From positions 27,886 through 91,885 of the forward strand of contig DWWD01000026.1 of NCBI GenBank assembly GCA_019119895.1: 64,000 nt of DNA, written 5' to 3'. Origin of the DNA: Candidatus Anaerostipes avistercoris. Lineage in GTDB: Bacteria; Bacillota; Clostridia; Lachnospirales; Lachnospiraceae. The position numbers and the translations under genes were made by a program. Every line of letters begins with the position of its first letter. The first letter of the stretch is position 1. The notes beneath the pieces are model-generated. The model was given only the letters and a program-made list of their open reading frames with translations, made no database searches and had not been told where the DNA came from. Shown piece after piece: positions 7,253 through 16,036 of this stretch.

Positions 7253-8001
7253 GATTAAATAAAAGAAACAAAAAGGAACTCAGGAAGATTTGTCTGATTC
7301 TGGCATTGATCGGAGTTGTCTTTTTGTGGGCTGTGGGAGAAACGATAGGGTTTCCTATTCCGACAAATATAGACCAGGGAAGAATACAGGTAATTGATGT
7401 ATCCTCCTACAATGGAAGGATTAACTGGAGAAAGGTAAAAGACCAGAAAATCAATCACGCAATGCTCCGGATCGGTACAGGGATGAACAGTGACCGGGAA
7501 GGCAGTGAAGACAGGAGGTTTAGAGCTAATTACCACAGTGCGTCTTACGCTTCTATACATACAGGGGTGTATTATTACTCTTATGCCACAACGGAAAAAC
7601 AAGCGAGACAGGAAGCCAGCCACTGTCTGTCGCTTCTCCGGAAATACGGAATTGATCCGCAGGACCTGGATCTTCCAGTGGCCTTTGACATTGAAGAGGA
7701 ATCTGTTTTTAAAACTGGCAGAGAAAATGTAACTAAAATAACAGAGACTTTCTGTGAGGAAATTAAAGAAGCGGGGTATACGCCGATGATTTATTCCGGG
7801 GCATCTGCGTTGAAAAGCTATTTTATTTATGACAGAATCAAAGATTATGAAATATGGGTTGCTCATTATACGGAGGCGGACGCACCATCGATTCCGTTTC
7901 CGTACCGGATGTGGCAGTATACCAGTTCAGCATCGGTGGAAGGCGCCAATACGGCCCAGGGACGATGCGATATCAATTATTATCAGACAGAGGAAGGATA
8001 A
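7249..8001 (+). CDS. membrane-anchored GH25 lysozyme-like protein
   Basis: A 250-residue protein with a basic N-terminus and one membrane helix (about 12-30), then a GH25 muramidase domain. Catalytic-type residues are D50 in VIDVSSYNG, and D147 and E149 in AFDIEE; the terminal strand has the typical MWQYTS. It would cleave the beta-1,4 bond of peptidoglycan outside the membrane. It overlaps the sortase stop codon by four bases, which suggests that cell-wall cutting and protein attachment are co-produced. There is no cell-wall binding repeat and no LPxTG-like tail. Confidence 0.9.
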   Translation: MRLNKRNKKELRKICLILALIGVVFLWAVGETIGFPIPTNIDQGRIQVIDVSSYNGRINWRKVKDQKINHAMLRIGTGMNSDREGSEDRRFRANYHSASYASIHTGVYYYSYATTEKQARQEASHCLSLLRKYGIDPQDLDLPVAFDIEEESVFKTGRENVTKITETFCEEIKEAGYTPMIYSGASALKSYFIYDRIKDYEIWVAHYTEADAPSIPFPYRMWQYTSSASVEGANTAQGRCDINYYQTEEG

Positions 8002-8007
8002 AGAGAA

Positions 8008-8970
8008 ATGAGAGAAATTAAAACAGCGGCGTTGATCGGCCTTGGAGCCATCGGAGGATATGTAGCGCCGAAGCTTCACACAACACTTGAGCCCGGCGAT
8101 TTCACGGTGATTGCAGGCGGGGAGAGAAAACAGCGCCTGGAACAGGAAGGATGCTGCATCAATGATAAGGTGTGGAAATTTCATATAGGAGCCCCGGAGG
8201 AAGCTGGAAAACCGGCGGATCTGGTGATCTTCGCAGTGAAATACCATGGGCTCAGACAGGCTGTCAGGGATGCTGCCGGATACATTGGAAAGGATACGAT
8301 TCTGATGTCTCTGCTTAATGGAGTGGAGAGCGAAGAAATCCTGCGGGAATTTTATCCGAACCATCATATTTTATATTCGGTCATTCGGATTCCGTCCGTT
8401 CACGAAAACGGCAGGATCACATACCCGGACGAGTGGGGAGAGATTTCTTTCGGCGATGCCAGAAACGATACATTGTCTGAGGATGTGCAGGCCGTCAGAG
8501 ATTTATTTGAGAAAAGCGGAATCGGTTATCAGATTCCGGCGGATATGAAGAAAAATATGTGGCATAAATTTATGACCAATGTCAGTGAGAACCAGATATC
8601 TGCTGTCCTGCGGATGCCTTACGGTATTTTTCAGGTTAGTGATGAAATTAATATGTTCAGAGAACAAACGGCGAGAGAGGTCATTGCGATTGCTCAGGCC
8701 AAAGGTATTGATCTGACGGAAGATGATCTGGAAGCACAGAAAACAAAGGTAGAAGCCTATCCTTTCTGGGGGAAGACGTCTACCACTCAGGATATTGAAA
8801 GCGGAAGGAAAACGGAAACCGAAATGTTCGCCGGAGCAGTGATCAGAATGGGGAAAGAACTGGGAATTCCGACTCCGTGCAATGAGATGCTGTATCACTG
8901 CATCCATGCTCTGGAGGCATGGAATGACACAGTGAAGCAGGATGAAAAATCAGGCGAAGTACATCAGTAA
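8008..8970 (+). CDS. ketopantoate reductase family protein (ApbA/PanE-like)
   Basis: A 320-residue NAD(P)-dependent reductase. The Rossmann motif GLGAIGGYVAPKL begins at residue 10, a VIFAVKYHGL strand with the conserved Lys follows, and the C-terminal all-helical domain carries KKNMWHKFMTNVSENQ. The family reduces 2-dehydropantoate to pantoate, although many homologues act on other 2-oxoacids. It follows the GH25 gene by six bases and is far from the panBCD operon at 44-47 kb, which has its own DUF2520 dehydrogenase. Its substrate is therefore uncertain. Its 3' end overlaps the convergent CPBP gene by 21 bases. Confidence 0.85.
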   Translation: MREIKTAALIGLGAIGGYVAPKLHTTLEPGDFTVIAGGERKQRLEQEGCCINDKVWKFHIGAPEEAGKPADLVIFAVKYHGLRQAVRDAAGYIGKDTILMSLLNGVESEEILREFYPNHHILYSVIRIPSVHENGRITYPDEWGEISFGDARNDTLSEDVQAVRDLFEKSGIGYQIPADMKKNMWHKFMTNVSENQISAVLRMPYGIFQVSDEINMFREQTAREVIAIAQAKGIDLTEDDLEAQKTKVEAYPFWGKTSTTQDIESGRKTETEMFAGAVIRMGKELGIPTPCNEMLYHCIHALEAWNDTVKQDEKSGEVHQ

Positions 8971-9873
8971 TTCCGTAGCCGCAGCAAAGAAAACACAGAT
9001 GCCGACAGCGACAAAATAAGAAGCGCTGGCGGCTTTTTCTTTTGGCCACGTCCGTCGGATTCTCGGAGAGAACCATGTCTTCAGATAACCGAGCCGTCCG
9101 TTTAAATGAGCAATTGCCATGATCAGCAGAACGGAGATGATAAGGCTTGCGACGGCAAAAGGAAGAAGTGCCGCCAGGGTGCCAAGGGTGCTGCTCATGG
9201 AAACCTGCACAGTTTCTTCGGATGTCATTCCAGACAGAGACGGAATCCGGGTCATCATATAGGTAAGGACCAGGGAAGTTCCATTAAATACGCCGTGCAG
9301 AAGCATGGTGGAATACAGACTGTCTGTGGCCTCCAGCAGGACGCCAAGAATGATCCCAAGGACAAACGCGTAGCAGAACTGCTGGAAATTCATATGGGCA
9401 AGCCCGAAGAACAGGGAAGAAAGCAGGATTCCCTTGATTGGGTCTGCTTTTCTCATGCCGGAATATATAATACCCCGGAAAATCAGTTCTTCTACGATTC
9501 CCGGGAGAAGAGCCGTGGAAATAAGGACAATTCCAAGACCGTAGGATAATTCCGAAGTAACAGAGGAAGAAACCATATCCCGGAAAAACATATTGCTCAA
9601 GAGACTTACAAATCCTGTCAGAGGCCGGATAGCGGCTGACAGGATAAGAATCAGAAACAGGGAAAGAAGATTCACCTTGTGAAGCCGTAATCTCTGTCGG
9701 ATATTGCTGCCGCACAAAACCAGATAAACAATGGAAATGACGGCAAGGCACAGGTAAATAGCAATCGTGCTGATCTGACTGTTAGTGATAAACATAGTGC
9801 ATGTAATGCTCAGAAACCAGAAAATAAAAACAAAGAACAGGCAGAAGAAGCCCGATGATTTAAAATATGCCAT
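8950..9873 (-). CDS. CPBP-family intramembrane metalloprotease
   Basis: A 307-residue polytopic membrane protein with about eight helices. It has all three signatures of the CAAX protease/bacteriocin-processing family: EELIFRG (E128, E129, R133), FFGLAH (H160) and HGVFNG (H193, N197). It probably cleaves membrane peptides or proteins; its substrate is unknown. It lies on the minus strand just downstream of cvfB, with only 15 bases between, and may be co-transcribed with it. A region after residue 265 (WPKEKAASAS) is polar and looks like a cytoplasmic loop. Confidence 0.9.
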   Translation of the reverse strand: MAYFKSSGFFCLFFVFIFWFLSITCTMFITNSQISTIAIYLCLAVISIVYLVLCGSNIRQRLRLHKVNLLSLFLILILSAAIRPLTGFVSLLSNMFFRDMVSSSVTSELSYGLGIVLISTALLPGIVEELIFRGIIYSGMRKADPIKGILLSSLFFGLAHMNFQQFCYAFVLGIILGVLLEATDSLYSTMLLHGVFNGTSLVLTYMMTRIPSLSGMTSEETVQVSMSSTLGTLAALLPFAVASLIISVLLIMAIAHLNGRLGYLKTWFSPRIRRTWPKEKAASASYFVAVGICVFFAAATELLMYFA

Positions 9874-9888
9874 GATAAAAAGTCTCCT

Positions 9889-10725
9889 TTATTTTTTTAA
9901 AATATTGTTTGGTGTAATGGTAATTTTATTTTCTTTCAAAAGGCGCCCGACAGCGCGTTTGAATGCGTTTTTGCTGAGACCAAGCTCCCGCTCGATCACC
10001 GCAGGTTTTGCCTTGTCATTAAATGGAAGCACGCCGTCATAGCTTTCGATGGTGTCCATCACAAGTTTTGCGTCACGGTCCATCTGCAGGTAGGCTTTTT
10101 CGTGCAGGCTCAGATTCAGTTTTCCATCGGAAGAAATGGAAGTAATTCTCATTCTCAGATGATCCCCGACGGAAAGTCTCTCGTGGATTTCCTGTTTTGG
10201 AATTCTGCCCAGGAACTGATCTTCCACAGCCACAAAAGCGCCGTGATCCGGATGGATATTATAAATGGTGCCCAGCACCCAGTCACCGGCATGATAGGAA
10301 TGATCCGTGGACAGCAGCTTGCCGATCTTCATGGTAGCGCACAGACGGGAACTTTTATCAATATATAATGATACAAGATATTCCTTTCCCGGACGGATAT
10401 GCCCGATCTGCTCTTTAAACGGAAGAAACAGATCTTTTTCCAGTCCCCAGTCCAGGAATGCGCCGATGGAACTTACGTCTTTTACACGGAGGGGACGGAC
10501 TGCCCCCAGAGTAATCTTCGGAACATGAACGGTTGCAATGGGACGGTCTTCGGAATCTTTATAGACAAAACAGGAAATCAGGTCCCCAATGCGGGCGCCT
10601 TTCGGAACCTGTTTGGCCGGAAGCAGGATACTTCCGTCAGCAGTATCTTTTTTGTCATTGACATAAACGCCGAAATCCTTTCTTTTTACGATATATAAAT
10701 CCTGAAATTTTCCTAATTGAATCAT
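9889..10725 (-). CDS. CvfB-like S1 RNA-binding protein
   Basis: A 278-residue protein that fits the CvfB/YitL family. Three S1-like beta-barrels in tandem (the second around VSSIGAFLDWGLEKDLFLPF, the third around DHGAFVAVEDQFLGRIP) are followed by a C-terminal winged helix (SKNAFKRAVGRLLKENKI). Family members bind RNA and influence virulence or sporulation regulators in Firmicutes. It starts behind a plain ribosome binding site on the minus strand and is followed by the CPBP gene. Confidence 0.87.
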   Translation of the reverse strand: MIQLGKFQDLYIVKRKDFGVYVNDKKDTADGSILLPAKQVPKGARIGDLISCFVYKDSEDRPIATVHVPKITLGAVRPLRVKDVSSIGAFLDWGLEKDLFLPFKEQIGHIRPGKEYLVSLYIDKSSRLCATMKIGKLLSTDHSYHAGDWVLGTIYNIHPDHGAFVAVEDQFLGRIPKQEIHERLSVGDHLRMRITSISSDGKLNLSLHEKAYLQMDRDAKLVMDTIESYDGVLPFNDKAKPAVIERELGLSKNAFKRAVGRLLKENKITITPNNILKK

Positions 10726-10822
10726 ATGTATCCTCTTTCTATCATAATTATTTTGTTCTAGTATAACATAGTTTGTTCAGAATGTGGTAGAATATGAAAA
10801 GTAGGAGGGATATAAAACAAAA

Positions 10823-11221
10823 ATGGAAGCAAAAGAAAAATACACATTGAACGATCTGGTGGATGTTGTTTCCAGACTCAGGGGAGAAGACGGATGTCCG
10901 TGGGACAGGAAGCAGACACATGAAACCCTGATCCCATGCATGGAGGAAGAATGTGCGGAGGCAGTGGACGCCATTCGGAAGCAGGATATGGAAAATCTCC
11001 AGGAAGAACTGGGAGATGTACTCCTTCAGGTTGTCATGCACGCCCAGATCGGGGCGGAAGAAGGGAACTTTGAGATCGGAGATGTCATTGACGGAGTCTG
11101 CCGGAAAATGATACGGCGGCATCCGCATGTGTTTGGAAACGCGGTCTTTTCCAGCGAAGAAGAACAAAAGAAATACTGGAATGAAATCAAGGAAATGGAA
11201 AAAAGGGAGAGAAATCAGTGA
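10823..11221 (+). CDS. mazG: MazG family nucleotide pyrophosphohydrolase
   Basis: A 132-residue single-domain MazG. The metal-binding motifs are EExxE (E42, E43, E46) and ExxD (E62, D65), after the diagnostic GCPWDRKQTH. It hydrolyses NTPs to NMP and PPi. Full-length MazG of other bacteria is about 260 residues with two domains; this form has one. It starts the conserved mazG-hup-rqcP order also seen in Bacillus. Confidence 0.93.
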   Translation: MEAKEKYTLNDLVDVVSRLRGEDGCPWDRKQTHETLIPCMEEECAEAVDAIRKQDMENLQEELGDVLLQVVMHAQIGAEEGNFEIGDVIDGVCRKMIRRHPHVFGNAVFSSEEEQKKYWNEIKEMEKRERNQ

Positions 11222-11257
11222 AAGTAGCTTAAAAACGTGGGTTTCGAATATTTTTAC

Positions 11258-11286
11258 TTGACTAACATTCCGAAAGACTATAGAAT
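11258..11286 (+). promoter_or_regulatory. promoter of hup
   Basis: TTGACT at 11258-11263 and TAGAAT at 11281-11286 are 17 bases apart, giving a leader of about 60 bases before the HU start codon. Confidence 0.65.
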
Positions 11287-11350
11287 TATCTTATGCAAAT
11301 TAGGAACATAACATCTATTATGTTTGATTTGAGATTAGGAGGAAGAGTGA

Positions 11351-11626
11351 ATGAACAAGACAGAATTAGTTGCAGCAATTGCACAGAGAACAGAATTGTC
11401 TAAAAAAGATGCTGAGAAGGCTTTAAAAGCATTTACAGATGTAGTTGCGGAAGAATTAAAGAAAGGTGAGAAAATCCAGCTTGTTGGATTCGGAACATTT
11501 GAAGTTTCCCACAGAGCCGCAAGAGAAGGAAGAAACCCTCGCAGCGGTGAGATTATGAAGATTGCTGCTTCTAAGGCTCCAAAGTTTAAAGCAGGAAAAG
11601 CTTTAAAAGATATGGTAAACGAATAG
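11351..11626 (+). CDS. hup: HU family DNA-binding protein
   Basis: A 91-residue histone-like protein. It has the two N-terminal helices (MNKTELVAAIAQRTELSKKDAEKA...), the VGFGTFEVSHRAAREGRNP saddle and arm with the proline tip (RNP), and a Lys-rich C-terminal helix. It bends and compacts DNA as a homodimer. It has its own strong promoter and terminator, as expected for an abundant protein. The start is ATG 11351 after TTAGGAGGAAG. Confidence 0.97.
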   Translation: MNKTELVAAIAQRTELSKKDAEKALKAFTDVVAEELKKGEKIQLVGFGTFEVSHRAAREGRNPRSGEIMKIAASKAPKFKAGKALKDMVNE

Positions 11627-11643
11627 AACGTTCATTTAATATG

Positions 11644-11676
11644 AAAACTGCTGGTTTTTTCAAACCGGCAGTTTTG
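11644..11676 (+). terminator. rho-independent terminator after hup
   Basis: AAAACTGCTGGTTT pairs with AAACCGGCAGTTTT (one G-T pair) around a 4-base loop. Confidence 0.85.
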
Positions 11677-11703
11677 TTATATTACGGGAAAGAAAGGGTT
11701 TTT

Positions 11704-11943
11704 ATGAGATTAGATAAATATCTGAAAGTATCAAGACTGATCAAAAGAAGAACCGTGGCCAATGAGGCGTGCAGCGGAGGCCGGGTGACAGTCAATGGAA
11801 AGACAGCAAAAGCAGGAACCAATGTAAAACCGGGAGATGAGATTCGGATTCAGTTCGGAAACCGGGAAGTGGCAGTGGAAGTTCTGGCAGTGATGGATAC
11901 TGTGAAAAAGGATCAGGCCGGTAAATTATATCGCTACTTATAG
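11704..11943 (+). CDS. rqcP: S4-domain RNA-binding protein RqcP
   Basis: A 79-residue S4 domain protein (MRLDKYLKVSRLIKRRTVANEA ... GRVTVNG), the YabO/Hsp15 family. In Bacillus this protein supports poly-Ala tailing during ribosome-associated quality control. The start at ATG 11704 is chosen by homology; a longer frame begins inside the hup terminator. It is followed by yabP as in Bacillus. Confidence 0.92.
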   Translation: MRLDKYLKVSRLIKRRTVANEACSGGRVTVNGKTAKAGTNVKPGDEIRIQFGNREVAVEVLAVMDTVKKDQAGKLYRYL

Positions 11944-11998
11944 GCATGTTTTTATTTTTCCTTTCATATGATATACAAAATTGAAAGGAGAAGATGGT

Positions 11999-12286
11999 AT
12001 GATCGAAGACAGACAACCTGTAAAGGCACATAAAGTAAGCCTTTTGAACCGCTCACTGGGGGTGATCACCGGGGTCAGGGATGTAGTTTCTTTTGATTTA
12101 AATGAAATTATTCTGGATACAGAGCAGGGACTCCTGATGATCAAAGGCGTCAACCTGCATGTCAAAAAACTTCTGGTGGAAAAAGGCGAGGTCGAGATTG
12201 ACGGGAAAGTAGAGAGTTTCCTGTATTCTAATGTGGACGAGTCATCAAACCGCCGGGAAGGCATCCTTGGAAGGCTGTTTAAATAA
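11999..12286 (+). CDS. yabP: sporulation protein YabP
   Basis: A 95-residue protein with the YabP core: VSLLNRSLGVITGVRDVVSFD, then LMIKGVNLHVKKL and a central VEIDGKV strand. The family is needed for late spore formation, probably in coat or cortex assembly. The start is ATG 11999 after GAAAGGAG. The stop overlaps the yabQ start (TAATG). Confidence 0.93.
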   Translation: MIEDRQPVKAHKVSLLNRSLGVITGVRDVVSFDLNEIILDTEQGLLMIKGVNLHVKKLLVEKGEVEIDGKVESFLYSNVDESSNRREGILGRLFK

Positions 12287-12765
12287 TGAGAGAAGCAGTG
12301 ATCGGACAGGTGCTTTTTTTCGCGGCCTCCATTTTGTTTGGGGGAGGACTGCTGGCGGTATATGATATCATCCGGGGATTCCGAAGAACATGGATACATA
12401 AAAGTGTATGGGTCACAGCGGAGGATGTGATTTTCTGGCTGTTTGTGGCAGTTGCCAGTTTTGTTTTTCTCTGCCGGTATAATCAGGGACAGCTTCGCGG
12501 TTTTTTCTTTCTGGGACTGATTCTGGGAATGGCTCTTTATCACTGGAAAGGAAGCCGGTATATCCTGGGAGCCGCAGTGAAGGTATTTCGTGTGATAAAA
12601 AGAATGACCGGCCGGTGCGGGTCGCTGATCCGGACGCCGGTGGTTCATGCAGGAAGAAATATGAAATGGAAATTGAAAAAAGAGCGGCAATCCATTAGAA
12701 TGGTATTTAAGAAAGGTGGCAAAAGAGGTGATTCCCATGAGAAAAAACAAAAAGAAGTCAAATAA
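12286..12765 (+). CDS. yabQ: spore cortex biosynthesis protein YabQ
   Basis: A 159-residue protein with four predicted membrane helices within the first 95 residues (starting VIGQVLFFAASILFGGGLLAVYD), followed by a basic cytoplasmic tail. It is the YabQ family, needed for spore cortex formation. Translational coupling to yabP (TAATG) and overlap with divIC fit the conserved gene order. Confidence 0.92.
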   Translation: MREAVIGQVLFFAASILFGGGLLAVYDIIRGFRRTWIHKSVWVTAEDVIFWLFVAVASFVFLCRYNQGQLRGFFFLGLILGMALYHWKGSRYILGAAVKVFRVIKRMTGRCGSLIRTPVVHAGRNMKWKLKKERQSIRMVFKKGGKRGDSHEKKQKEVK

Positions 12766-13054
12766 GAAAAAGAAGATAGACAAGAGAATCAAGATCGTTG
12801 CGTTTTTTGTATTTGTATTTGTAATTGCCATGTCGGTTTCCTATGCAGGATTGTATCAGAAATCCCGCGCTACAGCCAAAGAAGAACAGCAGGTGGAAGC
12901 GGATATCAAAAGTGCGGAGGAGGAGAAAAAAAACCTGGAGGAGAAAAAGGAGTACGTGAAGACGCGGGAATTTATTGAGAAAATGGCGACAGAAAAGTTT
13001 GGGCTCCTGTATCCGGGTGAATACCTCTTGAAAGCGGCAGACGAAAAAGAATAA
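12737..13054 (+). CDS. divIC: cell division protein DivIC/FtsB-like septum initiator
   Basis: A 105-residue bitopic protein. A very basic Lys/Asn-rich N-terminus is followed by one membrane helix (about 22-40), an extracytoplasmic coiled coil rich in Glu/Lys (50-80), and the FtsB-like motif TREFIEKMATEKFGLLYPGEYL. It joins the FtsL/DivIB complex at the septum. ATG 12737 after GAGGTG is preferred to an upstream GTG, and it overlaps the end of yabQ by 29 bases. A strong terminator follows. In Bacillus the next gene would be yabR and then spoIIE, but here a sugar locus intervenes. Confidence 0.9.
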   Translation: MRKNKKKSNKKKKIDKRIKIVAFFVFVFVIAMSVSYAGLYQKSRATAKEEQQVEADIKSAEEEKKNLEEKKEYVKTREFIEKMATEKFGLLYPGEYLLKAADEKE

Positions 13055-13084
13055 AAGACAGAAAATTTTATAAATAGCAGCAGG

Positions 13085-13129
13085 AAAATTCCGGGCAGAT
13101 GGAAGAATGCATCTGCCCGGAATTTTTTT
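13085..13129 (+). terminator. very strong terminator after divIC
   Basis: AAAATTCCGGGCAGATG pairs perfectly with CATCTGCCCGGAATTTT and is followed by TTTT. Confidence 0.92.
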
Positions 13130-13217
13130 GCGCATTCATTTCCGCTTAAGGCGGAAAAAGGTGAACTATATTATAAAACTGAAAAAACATATAATTTAGG
13201 ACAGAAGGAGAAAAGAA

Positions 13218-14863
13218 ATGGAACTACAAAACAAACGTTGTATCCGGATTTTACACTTGCTGCTGAAACATAAAGACACGGTGACGGGAGAAAATCTGGG
13301 AGTTTCCATTGGTGTTTCATCAAGAACGATCCGCAATGACATAAAGGAGCTGAATCAGACCCTGAAAGATTATGGAGCCTGTGTCATTTCGGAGATCGGT
13401 CAGGGATATCATCTGCAGATAGAGGATCAGGAAAAATTTTCGGAGCTGATCGAACATCTGGAACAGCAGAAGAAAATGAATTTTATATCAATGTTTTTGA
13501 CCGGAAAGAAATTGAAGATCTGAGAAAAATCCTCCTGGATACGCTGTCGGCCTATGATCTGAGATTGACAGACATAGCGTTTAAAAACATTCTGGTCCAC
13601 AGTCTGATCATGCTGAAGCGCTTTGCAGGACAGCAGAGTGTAACATATGAAAAAAGTGACATGGAAGAATTCGAATCAAAAAAAGAATTTGAATGTGCAA
13701 GAGAAATTATCAGGAAAATTGAAGATGCCTTCGGCATGAATATGGGCAATGAGGTCTATTACCTTACACAGCATCTGATTTCCAGTCAGAAATTTTTAAT
13801 TGATGATCCGGAAGATGACTATAAGTATAAGTCAGAGATTGAAGAAATTCTGAAAACCATTCGGGATGAGACGGATATTGATCTTTCGGATGACAAACAG
13901 CTGATCAATGGACTTGCCATGCATCTGGAGGCTGCTCTGCAGAGGCTTCGTTTCGACATGAATATCAGAAATGAATTTCTGGATTCTATAAAAAATATGT
14001 ATCCTCTGGCCTTTGAACTGGCGGTTCTGGCCAGTGAAGTCATTGAAAACAGATACAAACTGAAAACAAAAGAAAATGAGATCGGATTTCTTGCCATGCA
14101 TTTTGGCGCGGCGCTGGAACGCAAAGGATTAAACCGCAGACCGAAAAAGGCAAAGAAAGCAGTAATCGTCTGTATTGCGGGAGTCGCCACAGCTATGCTG
14201 CTGAAAGAAAAAATCCAGGAATATTTCGGACAGAAAATTATCATTGAAAGAACATGTCCTCAGCAGGAAGTGACACAGGAACTGATTGATTCCGTGGATC
14301 TTGTGCTGACGACAGTGGAACTTGAACACTTTCATTCTTCCAAAATCAAGAAAATAAACTTATTTCTGGAAGAAGCGGATATGAAAAAAATACGAAATGC
14401 CATTGAAGAAAATCCGGAAGGTGAGGAAGTCGATTACCGTGCGATTTTCCCGAAAGAATTATTTTTCCCGGAAGAGGATTTTCGGAACAAAATGGAGGCA
14501 ATGGAGTATGTTACCGGGATTATGGAACAAAAAGGATATATTACGGAAAGTGTAAAGCAGTCCATCTTCAAACGGGAAGAGATGGCAACGACAGAGCTGG
14601 GAAGCCTGGTAGCGATTCCCCATGCGCTGCTTAACAATACGCAGGAGGCGGTGGTATCGGTACTGATTCTGAAGAAACCGATTTTGTGGGAGAACGAAAG
14701 AGTGCAGGTTGTGCTTCTTTTAAATATTCCAAAAGACAAATACGCAATCTGGGAAGTGGTTTTTAAACGTTTGTATCAATATCTGATCGGGGAGCAGGGT
14801 GTGACCCGGCTGATACGAAATAGAAACAAGGAAAGGAAGGAAATGACCGTGTTTCACTTCTGA
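13218..14863 (+). pseudogene. broken PTS-type transcriptional regulator (PRD/EIIB/EIIA, LicR/MtlR-like)
   Basis: The first frame (13218-13523) encodes an HTH_11-type winged helix (SIGVSSRTIRNDIKEL). Around 13470 the protein continues in another frame (FYINVFDRKEIEDLRKILL), consistent with one missing base. It then runs from about 13565 through PRD-like domains (H at HSLIMLKRF, LTQHLI, FLAMHFGAALER), an EIIB-like segment (VCIAGVATAMLL) and an EIIA-like domain (IPHALLNN). Near 14815 the EIIA end is replaced by unrelated sequence. Such proteins activate sugar operons according to PTS phosphorylation. With a frame break and a lost C-terminus it is probably inactive, unless the break is a sequencing error. 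It faces the sugar-metabolism genes. Confidence 0.8.
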
Positions 14864-15102
14864 ATGAGATCGGATCACTTTTTACACAGGCAGAAGAGAC
14901 AGATCAGGCAATCCGTTACTATGAAGAAAGTCTGGAAATCTGCAAACAGCACGGAAAAGCTTCCACGGACCTTATGAAACTTTACAACAAAAAACGTCAG
15001 CAGGCCGCTGAAGCGAAAGATGATGAAAAAGTAAAAGAATATATGGATAAAGTACAGAGCCTCATGCAGATGTCAAAAGACATGATTCGGGGAAATGTGT
15101 AG
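14830..15102 (+). pseudogene. C-terminal remnant of a TPR-like protein
   Basis: A frame with no usable start codon, beginning near 14830, overlaps the end of the regulator and closes at TAG 15100-15102. It encodes about 88 residues including a TPR-like helix pair (LLNEIGSLFTQAEETDQAIR, YYEESLEICKQHGKAS) and a charged coiled tail. It appears to be the leftover 3' end of another gene joined to the truncated regulator by a deletion. The aldolase gene starts 18 bases after it. Confidence 0.6.
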
Positions 15103-15120
15103 AAAAAGGAGACAGACAAA

Positions 15121-15966
15121 ATGTATAAAAATTTGATCGATTTATTTAAGGAAAATGAAGGAAAGGGAGCGGTCGGGGCATTTAATCTCCATTGTTTTGA
15201 AATGCTTCCGTCTATGATTCATGCGGCAGAGGAACTGGATGTGCCGATCATTATCCAGACTTCTCTTGGAACTGCGGAGTATATCGGGTTTGAGCCGCTG
15301 ATCGCAGCTGTGAAAGCACTGGCTGAAAAATCTTCTGTAAGCGTAGCGCTTCACATGGATCACTGCAAAGATGTAGAAGCTTTGAAAAAGGCCATTGACC
15401 TTGGATATTCTTCTGTTATGTATGATGGATCTGCGCTTCCGATCGAAGAGAATATTAAAAATACAAAAGAGGTTGTAGCTTATGCCCATGAACATGGAGT
15501 GTCCGTGGAAGGTGAAATCGGATCCATCGGAGGAGCGGAAGAAGGAGTCGTTGTGGAAAAAGATGCCGCGATGTACACAAAACCGGAAGATGCGCTTCAT
15601 TATGTGGATGAAACCCATGTGGACGCTCTGGCAGTATCCATTGGAACAACCCATGGGCAGTTCAAATCAAAAGCAAAGATTAATTATGAGCTTTTAACAG
15701 AGCTTAAGTCAAAACTGGGCGACGTAGGGCTTGTACTCCACGGAGGAACCGGCGTATCTGACGAAGATATGAGACGCTGTGTCCGTGAAGGAATGAAGAA
15801 GATCAATGTAGGAACAGAATTGAACAAAAACTATATTGAAGTCGTAAGCAAAACATTTACGGCAGATGACGTTACTCCTCTGACTTCCTTAAGAAATCTC
15901 CTCGGACCGGCAAATGACCGAATCAAAGAAATTGTACAGGAAAAGGCTTCTTTATTCAGATTATAA
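15121..15966 (+). CDS. class II ketose-bisphosphate aldolase family protein
   Basis: A 281-residue (beta/alpha)8 aldolase. Zn-binding motifs are HMDHC (H78, H81), EGEIGSIGG, and the downstream His in IGTTHGQF and VLHGGTG; INVGTELN is the phosphate loop. Homologues split fructose-1,6-, tagatose-1,6- or keto-deoxy sugar bisphosphates into DHAP and an aldehyde. Size and residues fit the FbaA/GatY/IolJ group; the exact substrate is not readable. It begins an apparent operon with a P-loop kinase and a PfkB kinase, behind GGAGAC. Confidence 0.9.
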   Translation: MYKNLIDLFKENEGKGAVGAFNLHCFEMLPSMIHAAEELDVPIIIQTSLGTAEYIGFEPLIAAVKALAEKSSVSVALHMDHCKDVEALKKAIDLGYSSVMYDGSALPIEENIKNTKEVVAYAHEHGVSVEGEIGSIGGAEEGVVVEKDAAMYTKPEDALHYVDETHVDALAVSIGTTHGQFKSKAKINYELLTELKSKLGDVGLVLHGGTGVSDEDMRRCVREGMKKINVGTELNKNYIEVVSKTFTADDVTPLTSLRNLLGPANDRIKEIVQEKASLFRL

Positions 15967-16036
15967 GCAGAGAAAATGAATGTCAGGGCATCGGCGGGGA
16001 GAAATCCCCGCCTGTGCTGCGTTAGGGAGGAGATTT

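Noticed and set aside
8008..8970. Naming the reductase at 8008 as panE
   Set aside because: It is a good family match but is remote from panBCD, and many homologues use other substrates.
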